A stretch of DNA of 64,000 bases, from assembly GCA_017591395.1 (NCBI GenBank), contig WEDG01002826.1, positions 1 to 64,000 of the forward strand, read 5' to 3'. This stretch comes from Schistocephalus solidus. Its lineage: Eukaryota > Platyhelminthes > Cestoda > Diphyllobothriidea > Diphyllobothriidae. Position numbers and translations under genes: made by a program. The notes beneath the pieces are model-generated. The model did no database searches. It saw only the letters and a list, made by a program, of their open reading frames with translations, and was not told the DNA's origin. Shown piece by piece: positions 36,221 through 53,341 of the stretch. How positions within the stretch are numbered: the stretch's first letter is position 1; every line of letters begins with the position of its first letter.

Positions 36221-38060
36221 ATGGAGAGATAGGCTGTACGCCAGCAGAAATAGCCGGTTTTTTGTATAGCGTATTAAAAGTAATCGATCAAGGTCAATGG
36301 ACGGGTGCAATGAAAAATAATTGAGATGCTTAAATGCCCTTTTTAAAAATAATAAAAATGTAAAAAAATCATATTAGTTGTTTCCATCAAAGCTCCGGTA
36401 CAAATACGTGGACTCTACTATAATGGTACCTCAAATCAATTATAATATAAAAAGAAGCCCAACGAGAAATCTCCATTAAATAGTTTCCTAAAATGTCACT
36501 AGTAGGCGGACAAGCCTTAGGTTCTTCAACTTTGATATAAAATTTTCTCTGTAAGAGTAGTAGCGGGCACAATATTGGCAAATATACCAAGATCGGAAAT
36601 GTTAGGAATAATTATTTATGAACACCGATCCACGGATTTCGTTGAAGTAGAAGGCCCAATTAGCATTTAAATAAAAAGAGAGCTGTATGTTTTCTATTCA
36701 GAATATTTATTAAACCGCTTACATATTTCAAATGAATGAATTCATATAGATGTCCTTCAGAGAGCTGTAATTTTGGAAGGATTTTACATTTGGGGATACA
36801 GCAAGTGTTATGGTCAGGATTATGAAAGATTATTGTTCGCGTTATATTTTATTTAATTTAAGAGATCTTGTTATTAATTTTATTGATGTTTAGATTCAGG
36901 CTTCAGTCTAGGGTTAGCGTGAGATTTGTTGGTTAAGTATCCATTGTTGTATGGGTGAAGGCCCGTATAACTTGGTACATAATGAATAATTCTCAGTTAC
37001 CGTCAATTATAGCAATCATATTTTTTTTTGCCATTTTCAAATTTACTTATTTGATTTGATTATATTTTCGTTTTAGTTTTTCTACGCTTGTCCCTATTAC
37101 ATTTATTGGTATTGGAGCTGTTAATCGGTTACGGTTAGTTGTGCTGGCGACGCACGATTTGGAGTGTGAGCCAAGCTCGGCATGAATTGGCGCAAATTAC
37201 CATGTGCCAACCTGCTCAATTTCATGACTGATGTATACAATTTTCTTTGGCATTTTAGCCTTTATGCTTTTGATAGGCTCCTTTTTATGAGGATTCTCTG
37301 ACGAGAAAAGAAAGTACAAATAGTCATCAAAACTCTTCAACCGCATAGGCAGCTCAAGGTACACGATTTTGCGTTCGTGCACGCAGCCATTGCGTTCGCC
37401 CGTAAAATGAGCTGTCTCTTGGCTGAAATCTTCCTGAAATGCGACTGTCCTGATAAGAATTTTTCACGATTGGATCTATCGTGTCGATACGCTAGATCTG
37501 ATGCTCCTGATTATGCTTGTACCGCTCGGTGCGTCATCGCTAGCCTCTATTTTCTCGTGAGGTGTCACCTGAATCAATATACGTATAGTATACTACCAAA
37601 CTGCGCCTGAATCTCACACAAGCATCAAATGTTCTAGTATATGTTATTGGGGTGACCTTGGCGAGCATAAGCTCAATTTCGTGGGCAGTTGCGCAGGCAT
37701 TGACGCAGCTTTCTTACTCGAACGGGGGCTGTCGACTCGATCAGCTCACAAAATACTACCCAATTGCTCATCGCTTCTGCATTGGCGCATTATGCGATCT
37801 GAGTAGTGCCCCCAAATCCAGTTTTGACCTTTGCAGCGCTGTCGGCAACGGTAGGTAATGATTATGGAGTATGCTGGTGGTGTTGGAAACGAGAAACTTG
37901 TGGATAACGAGAGTGGTGGAGGTGTTAGCGGAAGGAATGTAAGAAATACCGACCACCCACTCCGACACTTGATCACTCTGTTCACACCCCTGATCCATGC
38001 CCCAGTAACTTAAGTCCATTCAAACGTCTCTGTTGAATTTGCGGTGTGTATTGGAAGTTT

Positions 38061-38086
38061 ACAGTGGAGTCACTTGACTCCACTGT
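38061..38086. repeat. Perfect 26-base palindrome
   Basis: Arms of 12 bases, ACAGTGGAGTCA and TGACTCCACTGT, are separated by CT. It could be a protein-binding site, a cruciform or hairpin former, or the footprint of a foldback event. No gene start is adjacent. Confidence 0.7.
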
Positions 38087-38210
38087 CTTCAGGGCTGCGG
38101 AACAGTGTGAATCGCGTCAAGGACCTCAATTTTGACGAGCCGTACTCGAGCAGGACTTGTAGTCTCAGCCAATCAAAGCACTGACTCGAAATCGTTCTTG
38201 CATTGAAAAA

Positions 38211-38444
38211 GTGGCAATGGCTGCGCGTATAACGTCCTTGTTCCTTCCATCACTAGGGCGTCGACTCTCACATTCGATATTAGACACTGATCCAGAGGAC
38301 GACACTTCACAGTCCTATAGTGCAGGCTCTCTACGAGATTCATCCATCTCTGATTTGTCTTGTTGTTGTGATTCATTCATATCAAGACTCATAGAAGTAG
38401 ATAACGTTCAGGGCAGATGGTTATTTATTCACGAGAATATGTAG
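38211..38444 (+). CDS. Possible first exon of an unknown gene
   Basis: Opens MAMAARITSLFLPSLGRRLS and continues in a serine/aspartate-rich stretch (DPEDDTSQSYSAGSLRDSSI). Plausible splice donors are not decisive. No homologue is recognised, and the frame could be chance. Confidence 0.18.
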   Translation: MAMAARITSLFLPSLGRRLSHSILDTDPEDDTSQSYSAGSLRDSSISDLSCCCDSFISRLIEVDNVQGRWLFIHENM

Positions 38445-40953
38445 TCGATGAAATGTAGAAAATTAATAACGATAGACGATATATGAGAAAGAGTTCAATA
38501 TGGATAGGTAATACAAAAGTTTGACTTCACCGGATCAGAAGATTTTACAGAGAGAAGGGGATATTGTCGGACGATTGATCCTTCGAAGGATGTTGGTCTT
38601 TGAACTGTGGGGACTCGACTACCGCTACGGCCGCTGGGATGGTGGATCGAAAACAAAAGTGAAAGTGATTTTTAAACACCCCGCTGGTTTCCGCCTGTCC
38701 TGCACGTTTTAGGCGAACAGAGGACCCGAGTTGCAAGTGAAAATCTGCAATAATTTTCTGTATAATATGTTGCTTTTCATCTAAAATGTCTACTTTGCCA
38801 AAGGCTACCAAAATCATTTCAATTTAAAAAATTGCGCTTGAATTCCAAACGTCTGCACGTCCAATGGCTTACCATTACTGCAATGTATTATCATCACAGA
38901 TACTTCAATTTCAATAGGCTTCTGAGTTCTAATGAAATCTGGCCAAAATTATCATGCAATTTTTCTGTAAATTTGCAATCTTTTAATTACTAGATGCATT
39001 ACTACCTCGGCAATTGGAATTTTTATACGAAAAATACTTAACTGATCGTTCAGCTGCCTAACCAGCACTTAGTGAGTCTACCTACCACTGCTTATTGTCG
39101 TTAGCGGTGCCGTAATGCTCAGGAGTATTCGTGTGCCCGAGGGCATGTCCTGTGAGGGCCACTTGCTAATCGTCAGATGTCTCTTCAAATACATGCGGCG
39201 TCTCTGTGTGTAGTGCCCACTCGCAACGATACACGTACAGAAGACTCGTCTTTTGGTGTCTGGGTAGACTGAGTTGTCGTGCTTTGATGCGTCGTACGAA
39301 TCCAACGTTGACGAATTAGTGAAATCGTACAAACTATACGATTCTGTGTCAGAAGGCGAGATGTTATACGAGGACGACGAGGTTTCAGACGACAAAATTT
39401 CACATTTTCTTATATTTTCATGAAATGTTATTGATCTTGTGGTCTAGACAACTTTCATTTGTTCGTCATGATATGCGCTTACAAACACTAAAAAGGATAG
39501 ATAACAGTCACCAAACGGGGAAACAAAGAAAAAATAAATTGGCTAGAGTTAAAATGCGCTCGACGGCCTAGCTATGCCTGAAATAGTGCCCAGAAGTGTG
39601 CACACAAATGCGAGTACATCGTCCGATTGATTAGCCTATTAGTTTACATGGATTCGGTTCGGCCTTAGTGATGTGAGTGCAAGGCACATACCAACCAATA
39701 AATTTCAGGACCCAATTGCGACGTGATAATTTGGGTGCGAATTGCAGTGCTTTGGTATTAGTGTCCGTCTGACGAATATTTGGCCTTTAAGCCTAAGCAA
39801 TACGTTCATTCATCTAAAATGAAATATTTACCCGCTAATGCACCCACAACTGACTATCTCTCTTTGCCGTTTTCCTTTGACGTTGCATCGCTAGCCCGCA
39901 ATTCATCGGCCTTTTCAGATTATCGAAAGTTTGCTCAAAATCATTACCGGTTTTCTTTCAGTTGGAACTGGGTCCTCGGGTGAGGCTACCTAGAATATTC
40001 CGACATCGTCATCTTCACTGCCTTTAAAGCGAACTCTATAGTCTGTACATCTCGGTTAATGAAGAAGAATCGGAAAATATAATGATATTACTATGTTCGA
40101 CCGAACCAGTAATGCCACCCTCGCAGCCAGTAAAGCACAAGATAATTCGTCACAGCTTTAGCTACTTTTCAAAGCATTGTGATCTTCATTTTATGTAAAT
40201 ATACTTAATACACCATCTTGTCTCACGATTGCTTTTTATGTTTCGCGTGAATAGCTTCTATGACAGCCTCATTTTGAAGGTTTGACATTAAATTTTTCAC
40301 ACTGAATATTACTTCCTGAGTAACATCACGTTCCGCCCTCGATCATACCTTTGGATGTCTAAAATATTAAGATACGGCCCTCTAGAAATAATTTAAGATC
40401 CTTTAAAAATCGACAGCACAATTAAATATGGGGCTTATTTTTCGGGCACTTTCCCAAAAGCTACCCGGATTGCCTTTGGGTGGGGTCTCTATCGCTTTGG
40501 TCCTTTGGAACATAGCTGCAGCGAAACTATTGCAAGAGATCCTAGTTGCCAGTAGCCTGCGGATACAGTTGTACTTTGCTTTATTGTGCAACAGTTTCCG
40601 TAGATCAGACTCCAATCCCAGTTTTGATTATTCACTGCCCGAAATTCTGCACATTTTCTAGTTAGCTTTCACCGTAGGTCAGTGGGCCCCCTGGGATCCC
40701 CAAATTGAGACCACGTACTAGCCACCTGTTGTCGAACTTTTATAGATCAAATGCTTTCCAGAATAACCTGATTTTTATACTCCGAACGGCCCCATATCTG
40801 CTGAGAGGATAATAATTCTTTCATATCAGGAGATTATCATAATAAGTGTCTAATAAGACAATGGACTCAAGGTTCCCGTTTTTTATTTTCGAAACTGTTC
40901 CATCTTTCCAAGGATTTCGCCTCCTTTTCTAAATTTCAGTCCCTTGTGGATGC

Positions 40954-47193
<6,240 letters not shown>

Positions 47194-47539
47194 CCACTCC
47201 CCAGGCGTTCATCATAATGTACATATGCACCGTTTGTGTTCAATCATTTTTCATATTTGTCACTACTAAGTAATAATTACGTTCTCTCCACTCATTTCTG
47301 GTTTTTACTATAGATTTATAACTACAGGTTTGGTGATAATTCTGGTTTAAGCATCGTTTCGTGGAATGAATTTGAATAAGGCGAAGGTGGTGAAGCATAC
47401 AGAATCTAATGGCTTCCGAAAATTAGGGATACCTTTTTTAACTGCTAACGGTCATGACGTATTCATGTAGCTAATGTTTCGGTAAAAAAAAACAACCTAG
47501 AACAATCAAACGGGATATTTAAATAACTCTTTCAGCCCA

Positions 47540-47640
47540 TTTATTCTAGACTCAGCAGCCTCGGTGGGATTCAAACCCACGACAACAAGGGCAACGTTTG
47601 AGTACATCCGATGGTCATGCCAACTGGACTACGAGGTCCC
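47540..47640 (-). repeat. tRNA-derived SINE, copy 3
   Basis: The head runs 47640-47556 (-) and begins GGGACCTCGTAG, with the A box TAGTCCAGTTGG and B box GGTTTGAATCC. The downstream body keeps AAATGGGCTGAAAG-like sequence, comparable with copies 1 and 2. It lies just past the OSGEP stop. Confidence 0.7.
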
Positions 47641-48330
47641 GGTGGAGAGATGCGAGTTTAATCACATTTGAATCAAGTTACCCGCCTAATCATAGACAAT
47701 ATGCTAATATTATCCATTCTGTTGCGTGTTCGAAACCAGCTGAGGATGCTTAGTTTTTTTTACCATTGATTCGGCCGAATTATTCAAAACTCGTTAGAAC
47801 CTGTGAGTGCGCATGGTACGAACGATGGGAGAATTTTTACAGGAGTTTTTCAGCAGAGCCCCGTACACTATGCTTAAAGCTACACAATATGGAACATAAA
47901 TCAGGAAGTTGGGGATGCTGAGGGGAAGGTGGATGGGATTATTCCGCTCACTTACATAAACTGTCAATGACTGAGATTTCGACCTTCGAGGATGGCGTCT
48001 TCCACTGTGTGCCCCCCACGGAGTTTGTGTAGAGCAGATGATTTTCGTGTGAATTATTTTACGGTGAGGCAAACCAACGAAGCATCTATTGCACACTGCC
48101 ATGGCGGTGCGTAGTAGCATGCATGATCTAACTGCTTATACGCTTCTCCCTTTCTCTGTACATTCGTGTCTTCTAAGTGAGGTAAGGGATGACGAGTTCT
48201 TGTTCAAAGTAGGAACTTAGAGGTAACCCTTTGATCTACAAGATTGCTGGCGAAATCAGGCCATTCATAATGGACTTATCGGTACCGTCTCGGCATATAT
48301 TCAGCTAACCGAGTAACCATTTGCCATTGC
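47641..48330. other. No gene recognised
   Basis: The minus frame 48120-47794 (108 codons) has no domain and no splice context, and is probably chance. Confidence 0.35.
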
Positions 48331-49082
48331 ATATGCTCAACGTATTTTTGTCTCAAATGCATTTAATTTCATGGATACAGTTTTCCGTAGCGTGAATGGG
48401 CAGAACTTCTTTATCTGTTCTAACCAAAATACCCGCCACTTTGCGGAAATAAAAGTCGGATGCCGTACGTCTGATCGTGCACTGGAGCTTTCATTGGATT
48501 AAGCGTGACACTTTTCAGACATTCTCGGAAGGGGGTTTTCATACAACTATCTAAATTAAATTTTCTTGACCGAGGTGGTGATCTTTATCGATAAGTCTCC
48601 CAAGATATCCATTTTCAAGAAGAGCGTCTTTTAGGCAAGACACATTGTCTGTAAGAAACGCATTCCACGGTGGCTCTGGTGGACAACCATAAAACCGGGT
48701 TTCGTTTCTCAGGGGAGGAGCGGTACTCAGCTTCTACATTGTTTCTTGATAGACGAATTAATCGGTCTTTTTTTACTCGCGCTCGATCGGAAAGTTGATC
48801 TACGTATTTCGCTTGTTCGTAGTTCCGCTCAGTATTTCACCGTTTCGGACTCTTGGCTACGATAAAAATGTCATCCACGTACCTCCTTTAAAATCTACTA
48901 TATTTTAAAATTTTGAGCATTTTCGCTACCCTGGTTTTCCTGTCATAAGTACCGCGGCAATCTATCTGCACAATTGCCCAGTAAAGAAATCTTGTACGTT
49001 CTTGGTGATAACTGCAGTGATTCCCGCCGTTTTTATGGCTCTGAACGTGTATGGACGCAGGTTGACAACTTATCAGGCTCAA
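48330..49082 (-). pseudogene. Reverse-transcriptase remnant with YVDD box
   Basis: The minus strand near 48890-48845 encodes RRYVDDIFIVAKSPKR, preceded after a stop by VAKMLKILKYSRF. YVDD with a following I/T-F is typical of Penelope-type and some non-LTR polymerases. Downstream sequence is full of stops, and no other RT block is clear. It may be a diverged Penelope-like copy. Confidence 0.5.
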
Positions 49083-49194
49083 ACGTTCGGTAAGACACGT
49101 GAATTAGAAGCTCTCCGTAACACAGGTGGTGTGCTATAAATTCTTACATTGTTACGTTATCCTTATTGCAACTCAAACTTTAAATCTAATATTA

Positions 49195-49222
49195 CTCCGA
49201 CTTTAACCCTAACCCTAATCTC
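49195..49222 (-). repeat. Short telomere-like patch
   Basis: TTTAACCCTAACCCTAATC on the plus strand gives three TTAGGG-like units in minus sense. Flanks resemble the 18.47-kb array in loose six-base rhythm. Confidence 0.5.
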
Positions 49223-49289
49223 CCTGGAAGTGATTTCAAGGATGCATGTATTGCGGGGTGATTTTAGATCCGTGAAGTAACTGGAATCC

Positions 49290-49680
49290 TCAACAACCAT
49301 GCAATGCTGAGGCAAATTAAACTGCGCTGGAGTGGCCACCTCACCAGGATAGATGATGGGCACCTAATAGAGCGACTGTTACGACGGCATCGTTAAGAGT
49401 GCTCACCGAAAAGGAGGATAGCAACAAGGCCACCAGAGCACCCTGAAACCTCTCAAGCACCCGCACGTCAAACCAGAGTCCTGGGAGGGACTTGCCCAGG
49501 TCCGTTTGGCCTGGAGAAGAGCTATAAAGGCGGGAACAGCAATCCAGTAAGCCAGCCGCATCGTAACTTCCGAAGCCGAAGGAACTGCTTGCCACTGTCT
49601 AGCGTCTCTGCCCCGCAACGCTTTCATCTACCACAAGCACATAACAGGCACCTCCGTCTCCATGTGAGATCGCGCAGCCC
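49290..49680 (+). pseudogene. C-terminal fragment of a flatworm non-LTR reverse transcriptase
   Basis: Plus frames give LRWSGHLTRIDDGHLIERLL from 49320, then KSYKGGNSNPVSQPHRNF-like sequence near 49515, in the order seen at the end of a flatworm family (RWSGH-RM, W-DLA-DR, R-V-TG-AIYEA-RI). The zinc-finger tail seen near 30 kb belongs to the same protein type. Frameshifts and stops are frequent. Confidence 0.6.
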
Positions 49681-49749
49681 AACCTCCTAGGCATGAAAAC
49701 TAAGTGCGTTATTCAGGGGGCCAGGTTGTGTGTGCAATGCGCTTATATG

Positions 49750-50680
49750 CTCTCTAGTTCTGTCGGCCACGCCTACCCACTCGCAGTATCAGTTGTTTGA
49801 CCAGCTCGGATAATCGACTGTTGTCTGGGAGAGGGAAGAAAGATGGAGGCTGATTTTGGGGATTACATTCACATGGCATTTCGGCGCATGCTTTACTATA
49901 ATAAATCTGACTTACTTTAATTCCTTACGACTTGCTAACCGTCGGGGGCTGGAAGGTTACCAACTGACGATGAAACTCAGAACTTGAAATCAGTCTAGCG
50001 TTTATGTGCTAATTGACTGACTGGTGGGCTGAGATTCTGGCCCACGGCTCCTTCGATAGCACTGACAAGATTCGAGTAACTCAACCGCTTAGTGGGAAAA
50101 CCTAGTGTTTTTCGGGACTTGGTCGTTTGTAGCCCACATAGACAGAATATTAGCTTTCTCAGCAACTTGCGCCCAGTCTCTGCAGCAGATAACTGACTGG
50201 CTCGGTCCGTGTAGTGTTGCTTGACTGAGGGAAGGGAGAGGTAGGATGCCCCTGGAGAACGCGTCTCTACGGCACTCAGAGCCTATTCATCATCATGAAC
50301 CATTTGAAGTGCCTGTAAATTATCGTGGTGCACTAAAAGCCGTAGCCCAGATGCTTGTCTGCCGAAGAGGTCACTCGGCCCTCCTCTGAGGTCGAGGAGT
50401 CATACTGTGGTAGCTCCTTCTTTGGCATGCATGGCATTCTACTCCGCGGTGACCCAAGCCACCTCTTTGTTCTTTGAAGAATGTGTACGTTGTGCGGGGA
50501 TCAGGTCGTGTGGTCCACATAGGCCAACTTTTTCAGACGCTGCGCTCGATTCTGCCTCCGGTCATTTTGACTCTGACACGATACTGAGCTCTGGTGGATG
50601 AGGGAGGCGAGAGTGCGATAGATGCAGCACAAGCCTCCTACCACTGTAAACTACTTCACTCGTAAGGCTTCGTCCCTGCG
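49750..50680 (+). repeat. Cluster of diverged copies of an unnamed repeat
   Basis: Blocks near 49790-49860, 50180-50270 and 50500-50660 share a pattern of a GACT(C/G)-rich start, a (GG)GAGGGA(A/G)G core and GA(T/C)AGATGCA or a similar end. Related single copies are near 29.5 kb (-) and 34.0 kb (+). No coding signal. Confidence 0.4.
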
Positions 50681-50999
50681 CCCAATATACTGTGAATTAC
50701 AGGGTGAATATCGCCCCTCGCAACCATCGGGACGGCATAATGTGTTCCCGAATAGTTTTCTCTAACATTATTTCAAAGCGTGATTTACTATGCGCTGCTT
50801 CAATTATAGCTTCCTATATACAATGATAAACTCGCTCTCTTTGTGAACTTTTCTTGATGCAGAAAAAAATTTCACGAACTGAGACTAATTTTAAAGAATT
50901 TCCCTTTCTGTATGTTTCTCAGTGAGGGGTCAGAGTTACAATAAAATAATTTCCTGGTCTGCAAACTCCACGGTGTCAATCAGTGCGTTGGGTTTGAAA

Positions 51000-51357
51000 C
51001 AATAATGTCATATAAATGGTACTTAAACATTGACAGTAGGAATTGTTACCATAAGCATCAAGACGGCAGCGGTCGGATGGCATTGTGGTGTCTACTGCAA
51101 TACTGATCCAGCTTTCCCCTAAAAGCTTCTATGGATGCAGACCTAGCAAGTTCCTCAGGCAAAACCTTTCGAACTTCGACCAATATGTCGGAGAAGAAGA
51201 ACTTCCGGGTGCCCTGCTTGGTACGAGCCACACGTAGTTGGAGTGGACTACCTCGCAAGATAGTTGAAGTTGCTGACACGAAGAAGTCTCCAGGTATAAG
51301 ACAGCAGTCCCGACCGTGCATGATGCGGACTGCTTATATCAGGTCGTTTCGTAACTG
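51000..51357 (-). mobile_element. CR1-like 3' fragment
   Basis: Minus-strand 51321-51058 encodes CCLIPGDFFVSATSTILRGS, PLQLRVARTKQGTRKFFFSD and LPEELARSASIEAFRGKLDQ, the conserved C-terminal block also present at 1-888 and 60.8-61.8 kb. It is truncated on its 5' side next to the Penelope-like element. Confidence 0.75.
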
Positions 51358-51419
51358 ACTTTAACTCAAAGAAAAGAGCTCAAGATCGTAATGAATTGAG
51401 AAAAATACAGTGAAAAAGC

Positions 51420-53110
51420 CAAGGATCTACTTGACGAAAGATAACTATACAGACCAGCACTGGACTCACAAACCAAAACAGTAGCAGATTGATTTAATAA
51501 GTTACTCAGAGAATTTAAACGCTAAAATTTGATCATGGAGAATGAACGGTGCAAAAGGAAACCAACCGATACTGCACTGACTCGGTTCTATGGTCTGTCA
51601 AAGATCCATAAACCAAATGTTCCACTGCGGCCAGTTGTGGCCCTAAAAGGTAGCCCCACCTATAATCTGGCAAAATGGATGCACTTGAAACTGAAATTCA
51701 TCTCAAACAATTCGACTGACTCATTCTTTTCCGCTTGCAAGTTCCTGGCAGACCTACAAGGTCGGACAATTTAATCGTAGGAGCTAATCGTTTATTTTGA
51801 CGTGACGTCCTTATTCCCATCCATCCCACAGAGTTTGGCACAAGAAGTCTTATGCTGAAGACGTGAGGAATCGTACAACTAAACCCACAGTTAGCTTAGA
51901 ATCGAACATCTTATGAGGTTGTTGGAATTTTGCCAAATGACCTAATTCACCTTTGCCGGAGAAATATATGAGTAGATCAAGGGAGCTCCAATAGGCCCCA
52001 CAATTTCTGATTTAGTGGCAGAACTGGTCGTACAAGAGCGGGAAAAGATTGCATTCATCAAACAGCCGTCACTCTTTTGGCGCCGTAACGGAGAAGAAAC
52101 TTTCTTTATCGTCAAAAGGAACATGCTGCAGCATTTCCACAAGCAGCTTAACTAGATCTCCCCAGATATATAATTCAGGAGGGAAGAAATAAGAGCAGCA
52201 GCTTCCTTTGCTTAATGTACTCTTCAGGCGAGGCCCCAAAGGCGAAATAGAAACGGCTGTCTACAGGAAAGCGACAAACACCACGTAGCTTATCAATTTT
52301 CAAAGCAACCATCCGGTTGTTCACAAACGAAGCTGTTTGAGAACACGGTTCAAACGAATACAGACTGACGGCAGCAACCCACAAGAAAAAGCACATGAGG
52401 CGCGTTAGCTCCGCGACCAGTTTATGCGGAACGGCTATCCAAAGGCTTTCATAAGCCTATGCCTATGTGTTTGCCCCCCGGAGGACCCAACCAGAACAAG
52501 CTCCTACAGTGTGGTATATGCTGCCATTCATCAAGGACGTGTAAGAAGCGAATGAGCGCATTGTTGCGGGGCTAGGTGTCGGAATTGCGAACAGACCAAA
52601 AAACACCCTGCGCAGCAGGCTCATGAAAATCAAGGACAGGTTAGATCCTAATGAGTAGTCATGTGTAGTGTATCACATCCTGTGCCTAGATTGTTCTCGT
52701 AATTGCACAGGACAGACTGGACGTATGCTTGGATCGCGCATACACGGACATAAACTGGCTGTGAGATGCGGTGACGGATTATCACAAGTGGCTGCACACA
52801 CCTACGAATCGGGACACGAGTTTAAATTCACAGCCACGAAGATAATCGCCCACGCTAGATGCAGGACTAGCCGAGAATTTATTGAAGCCTGGGCCTCCAA
52901 GGGGAACTCAATCAATCGATTTATTGATCTGGCGCCAGCATACAGAGCCCTGCGCAGTCAGTACCGGACATTGGTGTCTGATTGTCCCTTGCACCCTATA
53001 ACTTTTGCCTGTTTTTCGTTACAGCTTTTATCTCTGACGATGGGCTCCAGTAAGTTTGAAAGTTTAGACGAATAAATCCATGATTCCAACGAACGATCAA
53101 CCTTCTTCTC
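51420..53110 (+). mobile_element. Penelope-like element (RT plus GIY-YIG endonuclease), degraded
   Basis: Plus-strand blocks in order: LTRFYGLSKIHKPNVPLRPV and SPTYNLAKWMHLKLK (51570-51690), YFDVTSLFPSIPQSLAQE (about 51794), IKGAPIGPTISDLVAE (about 51975), then the C-terminal endonuclease at 52668-53000 (VVYHILCLDCSRNCTGQTGR, SRIHGHKLAV, HTYESGHEFKF, SREFIEAWASKGNSINRFID). The usual GIY-YIG tyrosine near YIGQTGR is replaced (NCTGQTGR). Stops and frameshifts break the RT. Penelope-like elements prime RNA at exposed DNA 3' ends and keep this unusual endonuclease. Confidence 0.88.
53034..53070 (+). ncRNA. Hammerhead-ribozyme-like motif, plus copy
   Basis: The core CTGACGA (53034-53040) fits the hammerhead CUGANGA box, followed by GGGC and GTTT as a wobble-paired stem II and GAAA at 53058-53061. 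It lies just past the Penelope endonuclease frame. The cleavage-site side reads GTTT, so activity is doubtful. Hammerheads in the terminal repeats of Penelope-like elements are established. Confidence 0.55.
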
Positions 53111-53302
53111 CTTTACTTATAGAGAAAAATTAGATAATCATATTTCATAGGGTAGTGTTCCCTGTCCACGTATAAAGTTTAATTACAGGTCTCTGAACTT
53201 CTTCGAGGATGCTGGGTTCGATGGGTGACGAACAGCCGTGTTCCAGGAAGCAGTTGAGAAGAAGAAGAAGATGCGATCGCTGGAACAACAAGTTTATTTG
53301 CC

Positions 53303-53341
53303 AGACGTTTCGGATTTACATTCAAACTCATCATCAGAGAC
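53303..53341 (-). ncRNA. Hammerhead ribozyme motif, minus copy
   Basis: In minus sense: CTGATGA (53337-53331), a stem II made from GAGTTT and AAATC with one bulge, GAAAC (53311-53307), then GTC at the expected cleavage position with a very short stem III. All core bases are present. The downstream flank (GCAAATAAACTTGTTGTTCC) aligns with the plus copy's flank (ACGAATAAATCCATGATTCC), so the two motifs are inverted copies. Stem I pairing was not established. Confidence 0.65.

Larger units (their letters stand above)
36221..40953. other. Interval between BCS1L and OSGEP 5' ends
   Basis: The two genes point away from each other here. Several frames look better than chance but have no known domain: 38211-38394 (+), 38545-38817 (-), 39270-39400 (+, acidic, YDSVSEGEMLYEDDEVSDD) and 40403-40615 (-). 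They could be exons of one or more unknown genes or repeat debris. The rest is AT-rich. Promoters for both genes should lie near its ends. Confidence 0.35.
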
